Assembly: GCF_000002985.6 (NCBI RefSeq)
Contig: NC_003283.11
Coordinates: forward strand, 5,952,001 to 6,016,000
Source of the DNA: Caenorhabditis elegans
Lineage: Eukaryota > Nematoda > Chromadorea > Rhabditida > Rhabditidae
Direction of reading: 5' to 3'
DNA length: 64,000 bases
In this document: one piece after another, positions 47,267-59,500 of the stretch
Numbering within the stretch: the stretch's first letter is position 1
Layout of the letters: the number at the start of each line of letters is the position of its first letter
Program-made: the position numbers and the translations under genes
The notes under the pieces: model-generated
What the model was told of the DNA's origin: nothing
The model's database searches: none
Seen by the model: the letters and a program-made list of their open reading frames with translations, nothing else

Positions 47267-47360
47267 ATATGGATATTATTGCTTGTTTTAAATATATTGC
47301 TTTGAATTTTAACAATTTTCTTCTGTACATAAACCTTTATTTTCAAATTTCAACGATCAT
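46888..47360 (+). repeat. Duplicated cpg-4 terminal unit, second copy (exon 8 plus 3' UTR)
   Basis: Second copy of the unit described at 46168-46887. Shared protein blocks include ESSGSEDQGSGNYK, EILQxASGEDxPTLT and STGY. Its downstream TGTACATAAACCTTTATTTT presumably contributes to 3'-end formation. Confidence 0.85.
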
Positions 47361-47529
47361 TCTGAAAAGAAAATAATATGGGGGATCTGCATAGCAGTCT
47401 TGAAAGGGATTTGGCAATGCTGAAATTGTGATTGGCAACCTCTCATGAAGCTTTTCCAATTTATCATTGTCGGAAGATCAGAATAGGAATCATCAGTATG
47501 TAATTTTCAATTTTAGCCGCAAAACTACG

Positions 47530-47600
47530 ATACTTGGGTCTCGTCACGACCGAATATGTTTATATGCGAAATAATGTGCGCCTTTAAGATATACAGTACT
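47530..47600 (+). repeat. Dispersed repeat copy (GGTCTCGTCACGAC..GTGCGCCTTTAA)
   Basis: TACTTGGGTCTCGTCACGAC, spacer, then AATGTGCGCCTTTAAGATAT and ACAGTACT. Same orientation and order as 7712-7783. A truncated third copy of the left end (AAAGGTCTCGCCACGA) is at 48031-48048. Confidence 0.6.
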
Positions 47601-48254
47601 CGTTTCTTCCGCTTTCGATTTTACCACGTTGTTTCTTTTAAAGACCTTCTATTTTTGAAAAACTAATCAAAACTAATTAAAATTGTATACAAAATGCTGC
47701 AAAAAAGAGAGAAAGTAAAAGAAAATTGAAAAATAGCAAGGCGGGTGGTTACTGTACATTGAGAGGTACTTTTTTGCGGCAAAGCTTGCAAACTTTCGCA
47801 TCTGGGTAATAATGTCAAAAGATTTCTAGTAAACATAAGTTTTCCGGAAAAGGTCCAGTGTATAAAACCTGTACTAAATTTAAAAGAAAATACTACAAGT
47901 TACTACTATCTACTAGGTCCAACTTATCAAACAACGAATTGTACAATAATTCTGATATTTCGTTATTGACACCCATTTCCAATGGCACTGCCTGTATTGC
48001 GTAGACGTCTAAAAATGAAAATTTTTGCCATAAAGGTCTCGCCACGAAGACAACAAATTTAATAGTATTCAATAACCATATAGTTTGTCATTGGAAGAAA
48101 TAAACTTTCAAGTTGGTATCTACAGTAATCTTCAAAGGGGTCAAAAGATTCCAAAATTTGTAATTGCAATATTTTCGTGTCACAATTCGCAAAAATTCGC
48201 ATACGGGTAATATCTTTCACATTTTGTATTATTTTCAATTCATATGAATATGAA

Positions 48255-48278
48255 TATTGTATTGTATTGTATTGTATT
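48255..48278. repeat. (TATTG)n microsatellite
   Basis: Four or more tandem TATTG units ending in TATTTATTA. Confidence 0.8.
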
Positions 48279-48439
48279 TATTACGATTCAGATAGATAAT
48301 ATGCAGAACATGTTCTAGAACACCCACACAATCCACGTGATACTATATTGATTATCAGTTTATCGAAATGCCAACAATCTATAAAAGTTATGTTCCGGGG
48401 CACAAAGCTTCCTGTCTAACTTCTCTCGTTCAGGTACAC

Positions 48440-48735
48440 ACAGTCATCACGGGGGATGACGTCATGCCGATTCATTTTCACTTTCAGAGAACGAGAGAGT
48501 ATGCCACGGTGTAGATACATTTCTATGCACCTCTAACTCTTCTCTCTGGCGCTGTTCTATTTTTCATCTCGTCCCATCTGATTCTCCACCATGTTCCATA
48601 CTCCACCAGCGTACTCTCTGATTCTCTAGTTCTCATCATTTTGGTTGACACACAAAACGGCCGGCCGTCGTCGCGCGCATGACTCAGCGCCAAATGATCG
48701 TGTGTGTGTCGCGTCTCGAATGAATTTCAACCACT
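48440..48735. promoter_or_regulatory. GC-rich candidate regulatory block
   Basis: A locally GC-rich stretch in an AT-rich desert. It holds a perfect CRE TGACGTCA at about 48457, the run CGGCCGGCCGTCGTCGCGCG near 48660, an AP-1 site TGACTCA at 48680-48686, and pyrimidine-rich tracts between them. It could be a distal promoter or enhancer, most simply for fos-1 8 kb downstream, but no exon ties it to a gene. Confidence 0.35.
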
Positions 48736-51600
48736 CACCTTTTTGTATGTTATTATAATTGTAAACGCAATGTTATTCATCTCATTATGCCATTCATTCA
48801 ATCACTGTTCCAATCACTTCATAAGTTCATCTAATTGAAATATTAAGCTGTTTCGAAACTGTTTCGAAATTGATTGTAAAAAATTGTTGCAAAAATATAT
48901 TTAAATTTATTTTAATTCCGAATTTATAAAGCTTACACAAAACTTTGGTAAAATTATTCTAATAAAAATTATATTTTGTTCAGCTACAATTTGCCATATG
49001 CTAATTGAGTCCTATTCCGAAAGTCTTAGGCTTTTCCGTATAGCATCCTCTTATTATGTTTTTCGATTCAAAACACGAATTTTACATTGAGCTAATTAAC
49101 TCATACTCTTACGAGCTCATAAAAAAAGAAAATCCACCGAAACGCAAATTATAATTTTTTTTGCCCAACTCTAGTCATTTCTAGCTCCTCACCAAACGAA
49201 TTTTACTTGAACTCAAGCTATTTTTTTGTAAAAAAAATTTACAATGAGTTGTGAGCTTCTGTGAACAAGGTATTTTTAGTGAAACTGGTTAATGACGAAT
49301 CTGGAAATCTTGCCGATTTTTAAGCAAACAATCAGCAAGGTTGAACTGAGTATATACTGCTGAAATTCCTTGTCTTCCTCTTTTTTTCATACGTCATCCC
49401 ACATCATTTCTTCTTAATCAGTCAGATTCATAGTCTCAAACCATTTTGTCAAAATCGCTTGTTTTTAGCTTTCAGATTTAGCCCAATAAATTGTATGTAT
49501 GAGAAAGAAGAAAAGTTAGAGAAAACTAGCAGAATGAGTCATTAATCATAACATATTTTTTGATGTTATTTTTGCGCAGTAAAGACGGAAAAGCAGTCTA
49601 GAATATGCACAAACACCGGCTCTTCGCATACGACGCATCTTAAAATCCCTTTTCGGCTTTGCCACGTCATTAGGGAAAAGCGGTGATGGGCATTTTTAGA
49701 AATTCGTTTTTAGTTTGATAATCCTTAACAGAGCCTGCAGCGAAAGTTTTCAAAAAATACATTTTTAAATTACAGTCGAAAGGTGGTTTCTCAGTTTTTA
49801 TTTAATTTTAAAAATTTTACTTTGAAATTTTGAAAAATTATTATTTTTCTTTAAATTTTATGTTCTAATTATTTTTCAAATAATCGTATGTATTTAAACT
49901 TTGCAGTGGTTTAAACATTTGCTCTGAATTTTTCAAAAAACTCAACTTTTTTGTAAATTGGCAATTACCAAAAAATTAACGGAACTTCAACAATTTGGTT
50001 TGGGATTTTTTTAGTACGATATATACATATTATATATTTGGTCATTTTAAACAAAATTTGATGCTACTTCAAGTAAAAAATATAAGGACAAAAATTCCTA
50101 GAAATGACCTACCAACTTTTAGAATTATTTTTGCATTTCGGGTGCTGGAACCAGCCGGCTGCCAATGTTTTTATGTTCAGTTGGAAAGGAAGAAGGAAAC
50201 CAGAAGTTCAAAAATTATAGAAGTGATTTAAATTAAAAATGGCATTTGAAACTGACTAATTTAGACTTCTCATGAATTTTCAAAAATGTTTTAAAGTTTT
50301 TCAATCTCGTTTTCTTCTCTTTTTTAGTAAAAAATCAAACAGGATAATAAATTCCCGAAAAACCACACTTTTATAACCTTTATAAACCTCACAGGCATTA
50401 AAGGTCATTCCACAAAAAACTGGTCATACAATAAAAAACTTGCAGTGTGGAACAGTTTAGAACCGTGCGAAAAAATTAAATAAATTGTTTTTTTTTGGGT
50501 CAAATGTTTTATTGGGGTATTGATAAATAAACATATTTTTGCGGGTTTTCGAGATTTTATAAATTTTCTCTCTGAAATGCCTTGGACAACTTCCTCATAT
50601 GAAAAGATTCGTACTTATTTTTGCATGTTTGCCTTCTGAAAGCAAATAATAAAATCTATTGTGATTTGATTCGTTTTCCTTCTTTTTACTTTTCATTCGT
50701 CTCAACGTGGCTTTGATCTGTTTCCTGGCTTTAACCTTTTTTCGAATATTGTAGGCCCAAACGTACTGACCTGTTTGTCGCCTACCTGCCTCCTCTGCCT
50801 AGATACCACCTATTTTTTGAGGTTTCACATATGTTCAAATGTTCAATGTTCGCACAGTATAAATGTACACACCCTCTATTTTCTCATTTCTATCAGACGA
50901 AAAATTATTTTTAAAAAATAAGCTTCAAGTGTACTTGGGTAGGCGTAGGCACCTTTCAGACAGGCATTTCTGTGCCTATGTGGTTTATTTTTTACAATTT
51001 TCAATTTTTTCAAACTCCAGTTCCAGATCATAAAATTCCAAGTCATAAAAGCATTTCAATATTTCCACGTTTCAGCTGTTCTTTTCCTGAAATGTTGCAC
51101 CTGAAAACATTTCATATTGAAAATTGCATCTGGCATTTATTTTTTGTTGCGGATGTGTCAAAATATATTAATCCTCTTCTTATTCTTCCTAATCCTTATG
51201 CACCACTCAAAGATTCTTGTCCCAGTTGACTTTAAAATCTGAGCTCTATCTTACTCTTCATTCCATAATTAGCTGTATTTTTCAAAAAAGTACTAAAAAT
51301 GTCAAACTGATAGCGAGAGCGAGTTTGAAATATATCTGAAAATGTGAAAAATATTCTCTTGCTGTTAAAATATTCTAGTTGTTGATTATTTTCCGGTCAA
51401 AATTTAAGATTTTGGTTTCTAATAAACAAAAAAACCTTATCACTCACATATCTTTCAGAAATTTCTCACGGCTTCCTCTCTCTTTTTCTCCGATTTTCTT
51501 TCAAACGCTAATCCCTCCAAACTCTCCTTTTATTTCTTTCTTGTGTGTGCATTTCCTTTTTCGATCCTCATCTTAAACATCATAGCATTTTCATTTTCAG

Positions 51601-51670
51601 ATCAATACCAATAATAGGAAAATCATCTGCTGGGCAGCTGTAAAACGTCTTTACTCCACTCAAAACACAG
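51601..51670 (+). other. Orphan candidate exon
   Basis: 70 bp bounded by a strong acceptor (CATTTTCATTTTCAG) and a strong donor (GTGAGT). It is open in frame 0 (INTNNRKIICWAAVKRLYST...). No partner exon is visible within several kb, so it may be a non-coding 5' exon of fos-1 or a chance pair of sites. Confidence 0.35.
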
Positions 51671-54600
51671 GTGAGTCTGAAAAAATATGTATTCGTGTTT
51701 TTAATAATAACTTTAAATCAAAAAAACATAACTAGTGAAAAGCTAAAACGCTATAACACTAAAAATCAAACCCCGTGGCGTCAAAAGTTAGTTTCAATGT
51801 TGATCTTTATGTTAACTGAAGTCACACCAGAACGTTTGAAATTATACGCATGAAATAGCTCATTAGAAACTCTTCAATGATCCGCTTACCAAACACAGAA
51901 GACGTGTTTTGAAAACACCTGTAATGAGAAGTTTCCCTTGTGCATGAAGTTTATGAACTTTAGATTAAGTTGGAAAATAATAAATATTGGGTTTGGATTT
52001 CCCGGAAATAGTTTTGGTTTTTTGAAAAATTAGACTTGATTTTTGAAATTGGGCATTTTTCTTGGAACACTAGACAACAAAATTTGTTAAAATTATACCA
52101 GTTCTGAAAGCAAAACACAAAACTATGAGTTACAAAAAAAAACATTTTTCAAGTTTAAATGATTTGGGAACATGGAAATTGTATAACTTCCCGTAGTTGT
52201 GGACAATTTTTTGCCAAAAACTTAAAGTTCAGAAGCTCCAGGGATCGTAGCTTTACAAAAATTATTTGCTTCGATATGGAAATTTTTCGGAAAAAAAATT
52301 GCAAAATTTTTGGCATTTCTATAATTCGGCAAGTATCGAACAAATTTTGAAATTTCCAGAAAAAACTAATTTCTACTGTTTAGTGAGTTAGTGATTTTTT
52401 AACTGAATAAAAATTATAGAGAAATTGATATTTTAGTCTGGAAATTGGATATGTTTTCGGCATTTCGATAATCGCTAGGTAACGATTTTTTCAAGTTCCA
52501 CAATCGGCATTTTCGCTAATTGCCGAAAATTCGGATTGCCGAACGTCAATTGCCGTCCAACCCTGATATGAACTCAAAATTGTTATGTTTACCGCTTCTA
52601 GATATTTTCCCCAGCACCATCCATTTTTGCTCGATAAATAACAACTTGTCCAAAATAATTAGGTAGGCGGAGGGAATTATTCAATGGGTACTTCTAGGAT
52701 GTACATTTTCCCTCTATCTTGTGTTCCAATTAAAACTTAGAACTCACGAACTACATCACTATTGTTTTCCGCTAGTTCACATATTCAGAGTAATAACTCA
52801 AAAAATGCGTGAGCTAGGCGACCAGGCTCTACGTACTCGAGCACAATGAGCAAACACAAGCACACAGAGGGATAAGACTCGGCTATATGTCTCACGGGAG
52901 ACGTGAGAACCAGAAGGAGGCGTCCGTTTTTTTTTTCACCCCCCGTCCGTTTTTTTTTCTGAAAATATAGACAGAGGAGTTATAGTTATACGAACCACCA
53001 CCACCACCCACCCGCCTAATATTAATTGTACAGAACTAGTATTATTATACTGAAAATTATTCAAATGAATGTCAGCTTGTTGAACTTATTCTCAAGCTTG
53101 CAAAAGAATGAGGTGAGATTCTATACATTTTGGTTGGAACGTTTTAGTGAAAGATGTTGCAAAAAAAAAAGCATAAACATGATTCTAATTGGCTGCAAAT
53201 ATCGGAAAAGTGATTTTTTTTTTAGTTAATTGTTTTAGTTAATTGACATCTTCAAAATAAATTGATTTATAATCTTTCAAAATAGAGCAAAGTGCGGTGC
53301 AACGCTAATATAAAAAAAACAGGGTAACTAGAGAATAGAAATTAGTATCTAGAACCAGCTGAGACTATCAGGTACAGGTTTCTAATAGTTTAGTCAATAT
53401 ATGTTGATTCTGTAATCAGATGTGGTTATTATATGCTGAGTATGGTTCTTTTGGTTTGAAAAATTAGATTGCCATATTTTTATCGGTTTTCAGTTTCTGA
53501 ACATTTTTCTCATCTATATTAAACTACAACTTCTAAAATGTAGGCATTCAATTGGCTCAAATACAGCTGAAACATTATTAAGTTCACATTTCAGTCTTTT
53601 CGTTCTTATAAAACCTCAGTTCGAAGAGTGTTGTTTAAAAACCAGATTTATAAAATATATAAATTTCATTACGGATTCTGACAGAGATATTTGAATATGG
53701 GGGCAAGTTACGTAGTAATTCAGATGATTTGAAGCGCGTAATGTCTTCCCACGTGGTGTTTGTACTTAATGTGAGTTTAGCTGGAAATATGATTTGTTTT
53801 TTACGAATTGGTTGATTGAAGAAAAGATGTTTTATTTGTTCTCTTAGCAAGAAACAGATTTTCATTTAGTACGAGCGTTTATTTCAAAGATCTATATATC
53901 TGCAAAAAACAATAATAATCGAATAGTCTGTGGCTTACAAGCTGTTCTGACTCAGTGCTTTAATAGTCCTGTGAAAGTGAAAAACTGAAAATTTTTGGGT
54001 AATTCTAATTGTTTTTGAAAGTAAAGTATGCATCATTAGTGGAGATTTTTTAAAAACTTCAAATATCTTTAACACTCGATTAAATATTTTTAGATTTTGA
54101 AAATGAAAATGAAAATTGAAAACAGTTTTGGAAATTGTGAAATTTTCGAAAAATTGAGCTTTGAGCAATTTCCAGCAAAACCAATTTTAGGTAAGATAAG
54201 TAAAAAAGTAAATTTGAAGCTTTGCTCACGTTTTGGGTATCAGCATATACTAGCTAGTCCACAGATATTTCAAATCTTTTTTAATTCAAGTAACATGTTT
54301 TCAAGATTTTTAAAGACTGTGTTGCGACACTGGGGAACCTATTTATTCAATTCAGATTTTTAAAACTGTAACAACTGCTCCATCTTTGAGATTTAGGAAA
54401 TATTTGAAATCGTAAAGTGAATAAATTTTAGACTAAAATATTTGTTTCCCGCATAAAACTAAAATATCCTGTTATTACTGTTTCTTCCCGAAAACACCTG
54501 TATCCACCGAATAGTACAAGCATGTCGCGTGGTAGCTTTCATTCTCCTTGTCCCACTTCTCACTTCTCTCTCCAAATTTCTTCTTTTTTTTTCCAAAATA

Positions 54601-56565
54601 AAAATTCAAATTCCGTTGTCTTTTCATTTCGGCACCGGTACGCACACACCGGTATCACGTCATTCAAGAAAAAGGGAAAAGGTGGAAAAAGTGCATTTTC
54701 TGCGTCTATTGTGATTGGAGTACTATCTAGGGCACGATCGGGAAGAAACAAGGGAGTAGAAGGAAATTGAAAAGATTTGGGAAAAAAGAAGTGTGAAACT
54801 GTTGTACTGTACAAACAGAACATTTTGAATTTTAAACATCAGAAGCTGGAAAAGTTTCAGAGATTTGGTAGTCTTTTTATTGGAGCTTGGAAGTTAACAT
54901 TTCATGATTTACTGGCCAAAACGTCCCCTGATTTAAAATATTTCGAGTAAATTGATGAATTATTGAAAATCTTTTTGGAGATATTTGTAGCTCGGTTTTG
55001 AACTTGTAAATATTTTTAAAAAATTTCCGTAACGGGTAGTCATATTGAAAATATGATAAAATGTTTTGGAAGCTGAGCTTTTTTGAGATCGCATCAATAT
55101 AAGTTCCTGGCTCTGGTAAATCTATTGAGCTCGGTGTCAGTCTAATCAAGATCGATGTCAGCAGAAGCTGGCTGTACAGCCCTTGATTGGACTGAGTTTC
55201 AGAAAGCTCAAATGTTGTTTTCAAAATGCAACCTAGCTTCAGATCATAACGAAAGTATAGCATGTTTCATAGAAATTGGAAATACTTTCTTGAAACAAGT
55301 AAATGATTATTTTGCACCCAATGTTTGATGACTACCTCATGTCTTTCATTAGTATGGCATGCAATTTCAAAATTTAAATTATAATATTTCCTCTATTTGT
55401 CCTCTACTACTCTACTGCGCCATTTTAAAAAAGTAACAGCTCGGTCCATTGTGAAGATATTAGTGAATAAGTAAATTCAAGCGACAGACAAATAATTTTT
55501 GAAAAATGTTGTCAGTTGGCAATTTCTCAATAGAACAAATGACAACTGATATAAGCTGTAAACGTTTAGATTTTATTTTATTTGAGCTAGGCCCCTCTCA
55601 TCCAAAAAGGTTATTAAAAGTTTATTGCCTGTTAAATTTATAGACTTAGACATCCATCCAAATATTTAAATGTTGCTGTTGCTTTTGGGTCAACAAACGA
55701 CACATACCTGTTAGTGTCATCCTTCGTTCCGCGTGCACGCATCGCACTGAATCATCGGTATTCATCACCTCTTCTCTGCAATCAACGAGCCAAATGCCAA
55801 TTGGGTTATTTGAGTTAGAAACTCGGGAAGCTTCACAGAAGAAATAATTAGCTGAATTGGCAAAGAGAGCACCTGCTCCCCGGAATGTCATACTTTTGTA
55901 GAATAAAAGAAGGGAAGACGACGACGTCTCCGGTTCTTCTATCCCAAACAATACCATTTTTTGTTTCCCATCTCGTCTTCGATGTTGCTGACTCACCATC
56001 AATATCTAAACAGAAAGCACCCAATGGTTCGCCTTTTTTGTCTCCTTTCTCGACAGTTTCTGTTTTTTTTTGTATGTTACATAAATACCGTACACCCACC
56101 ATCTAGTCAATTGTCACATATTCGAAATCAAAAGTTATCAAAAACTCTCGTGCACTTTAATACACAGTTCCGTCGGCCACCCCGTCACCAGCCGGCGTTT
56201 TCTTGGTGATATCATTGGCGGTGGCTCTTTGAAAATTCAAATTTGGTGTCGTCCTCCCGAAGGTGTGGGCGGAGCTTGCGCACCGTTCGCGGTGGCCGTT
56301 GCTCTCGACAGTTTTCTCTTTCCCTCGCTCCTTTCTTCTCTCAACCAAACACCTGCCCACACACGCAACTTACTTTTGTCATCGCTGGTCCCCTGTCCAA
56401 AGATACAATCAACCCGTGTTGTGCTAATCATCACCTAGAAGAGTCATCTTCGTGAATCAGAATCCCTTTTCTTCCCCCTACTTTTTCCACTTCTATTCCC
56501 GGTTACTCACCTTCTGTGTTTGGCCCCGATCGTGTGTCAGCACCTCTGCTATATAAGAGAGTGGA
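51671..56565. other. Upstream region of fos-1, proximal
   Basis: Contains an AATTGCCGAAAATTCGG-type dispersed repeat at 52480-52560, two CGTCCGTTTTTTTT repeats at 52920-52965, a CCACCACCACC run near 53000, and a GC-rich stretch from 56160 to 56565. The last shows pyrimidine-rich sequence, GTGTGTCAG at 56532-56540 (a possible acceptor), and CTATATAAGAG at 56550. The TATA-like motif is only about 15 bp from ATG 56566, too close to serve that ATG in the usual way. Confidence 0.45.
52480..52560. repeat. Dispersed repeat (TTGCCGAAAATTCGG type)
   Basis: CTAATTGCCGAAAATTCGGA, TTGCCGAACGTCAATTGCCG and similar short self-related units. I know this as a common C. elegans repeat; the identity is from memory. 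Confidence 0.5.
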
Positions 56566-59500
56566 ATGTTCGAACAACCATCGTCGACGACTAACACCAC
56601 CACGAGCTCTGGTTCTGGCTCCGATTCCAATCACTACTTCGAATTGGGTCCCAGGAACCCGATCAACCAAGCGCACCCGACATCAGTCATTGTTCCACCG
56701 CGACAACATCACCATCAGATCCACCAACAACAAACCGACAACTCACCTCTAACTCCGTGTACACCATATTATCCATCAAATGCATATGGACTCCCTTTAT
56801 TCTTTGGAACTGATTTCCTGCAGGTATGATACATCACAAATATCTTCCTTAATTCAGTGTTTACTTCAAAGTCCACTATTCCCTTGCTAATAATCACGAG
56901 TTTTGATAGAGCTTTTAAATCATTACTTTCACTCATTTTTCACTCAACCTCGAGCCTTACATTTGTCAGTTGATCTCTTCTTTCCCATATAAAAATGAGA
57001 TTATAGTAGCTTACTTTCATTTAGTTTAATATTAATTCTGAAAGTATCAAACCAAAAAGTAAAGCGTTCACTAATTCTTTTGTGCAAAAGTCATGCAGAA
57101 AAAAGTTACCTAGCTCTTGAATCTTTTCCCTCAAAAATGTTCTTACCAGCCATCTCCCCCGGATTTTAGTTCCGGAAAAATAAAACTATTTGGTTATGGA
57201 TTAAATGTATATGGATAGGTGGTGCACGAGGAATCTTAAAAGAAGATGCCGACGTGTTTACACACTTCTACAGTAATCTATCTATCTTTCACCTTTCCCC
57301 CAATTGTTACTTTTGTGATCTTCTTTACCTCTCATGCACTCGCTAATCCGTTTTGGATTGTTTCCTGTTTGCACCTGTTGAAAAAAGATAAGTAATACTT
57401 ATATGTTAACTTTTTTCGGTGCCAGTGAAAATATTACAGGCACGCAAATTTTTTAAATATTCAAAAAATATCTGTCACTTCTGCTTTGAGCTTGGGACCT
57501 ACGAATAAAAAGAGATCACGTGTTTTAGCGTTCCTTCTTTGCGCTGACAACTTTTTACCAGTTTTCTTAGAATTATTGTCGCTGAAGACCAGACTTACAA
57601 AAATAATTTTTGAGCTTTATTTGTAAATAAAACAAACTTTAACAAAAAATGTAATAAACTGGCAAATGTGAACTCAGAACAATTATATTCACAGGTATTC
57701 TATTTCATTTTGAACATGTAGGTGTGAAACAGTATTCTTTTCAGTTCTAAATCAGTTTAACCCACTGAGAATTTTGACAAATGACGGTGAAAAAGGAAGA
57801 GTTGATAAAAAAATGATAAGACAATTGAAACCTTTTAATTATCAATTTCCAACACTTACTGAAAGAAAAACTATTTCTAGCGAACGCACCAATGTAGAAT
57901 ACCCATCTTTCTGCTTTGTTGGTTTTTGATAGGCTTTGATAAGTAGATTTTAAATTACCGTATATCTTCTATTAATATGGCCTCCCTATTAGACTTGCAC
58001 TCCCTATTAGTATTGCCCCTCGGAGACCTTCCGAAAATTAGTATTGCACTCCCTATTAGTCTTGCACTCTCTAATAGTCTTGCGTTAACTTTTTTGTATT
58101 GCAAACCCGTCTCGCTAATTTCAGGATTTCAACAACATTTTTTGCCTATTTGGCAACAGTTTTCACATCATTTCTACGAGATTGAAGTTTTTGAACTTAT
58201 ATGAAAATCAAATTTTCTGAATTTTTACATATGATTCGAGCTTTTTCAGGAAAAAACTAGTAAGCTCAAAGTCAGAAAATGTTCTGAAAATTAGTATTGC
58301 ACTCCATAATAGTCTTGCACTCCCTATTAGTATTGCAAGCGGGAAGGAATCGAAAAATAGTATTGCAGCCATATTAATAGAAGAAATACGGTATTAAATT
58401 ATCAAAATTTACGAAAATATTTGAAACATATTTCATCAGTTGGAACAATACAGATATAATTCGCTGAAATAGAGCAAAAAGTGAAACAACTTTTTTATAT
58501 TCTGAGTTTTACATAAATGTTTTCTTTTAATTTTTGCTTGATGTAGGTCATCAGGACAACGAATTCTGGTTATTACGGTTCATTTTATCACTCTACGTCT
58601 TTTGAAAATTTTTGCTTATACTGCTATCTAATTGCCAAAAAAAAGATTATAGTTTTTGAAGTGTCTTGAGTCGTAAACCATCTCTCTTTCTTCACAGTCC
58701 GCCTTTAGTCCTATAGTCAATCGTCAAACAAATACCGTATTTCCTCCTAGAATGGGCGGGGCGTTCTTTCCCCCTTCACCTATACACACACTTCATCATC
58801 TTCATCATCACTGCCGTTCCACTATTTTCTTGATTTGCTTATCAATATCATAATACTCATTGCTCACTCACCTCTAGAACTGCAAGTGTCACGTCATTAC
58901 ATAATGACTCATCAGGACGTATCATGGATGTTTGGGGCGAACCCATATGACGATAGTTACAATTTTAATTATGGATATGAGGAGGATGTAAGAGTTTAGA
59001 AGTTGAAATTAATTAAATTGAATTAAATAGGTAGAATAAAAAATTGTGGAAGGAAGATATATAGATATGCCAAATATTCGTGCTATAAAACTAATTTCAG
59101 TTCCAACCATCTGATATCCCATCTCCGCTCACACCGAACATCAGCTCGCCACTTACGCCACATCCATTTGGTAAGCAAGAGATATAATTAAGGTCCACGA
59201 GCATGGAAACTTCAGGTCCGATCCCAGCAATCCCGACTAATCAAATCTACAATCGAACATTCACCGATTTCTACTCGACGGCAGCTTCATCGCCTATGGT
59301 ACAGTATAGCACGGTGAAGAAATCGTCGGCTGGGAGAAAACCTAAAGAAGAGGTGGGCAAGTTATCTACAAGTTATGGGTTACTTAGTTATGGGTTAGTT
59401 AAGTTACTTACTAAAAATTTGAATTATTGTTTAAAACCGAGTTGCTGCTATTCTAGAATATCCACTACTACACTTTAGCAATTTGCCGTATTTTTCCTAC

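Larger units (their letters stand above)
47361..51600. other. Upstream region of fos-1, proximal to cpg-4
   Basis: No supported coding exon. It contains dispersed repeats (47530-47600, 48031-48060), a (TATTG)n microsatellite at 48255-48278, the GC-rich block 48440-48735, and a GGCAATTACCAAAA-type repeat at 49965. 50751-50975 holds GCCTACCTGCCT on one side and GGTAGGCGTAGGC on the other, a loose inverted arrangement. Confidence 0.5.

Noticed and set aside
55646-56106. Open frames of 118 and 84 aa on the minus strand and others on the plus strand
   Set aside because: Overlap each other in different frames, with no splice partners. The region is better read as fos-1 upstream sequence.
56550-56557. 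TATATAAG as core promoter of the long fos-1 form
   Set aside because: Only about 15 bp upstream of ATG 56566, so initiation 30 bp downstream would miss the start codon. A splice acceptor at 56540 is an alternative explanation of the context.
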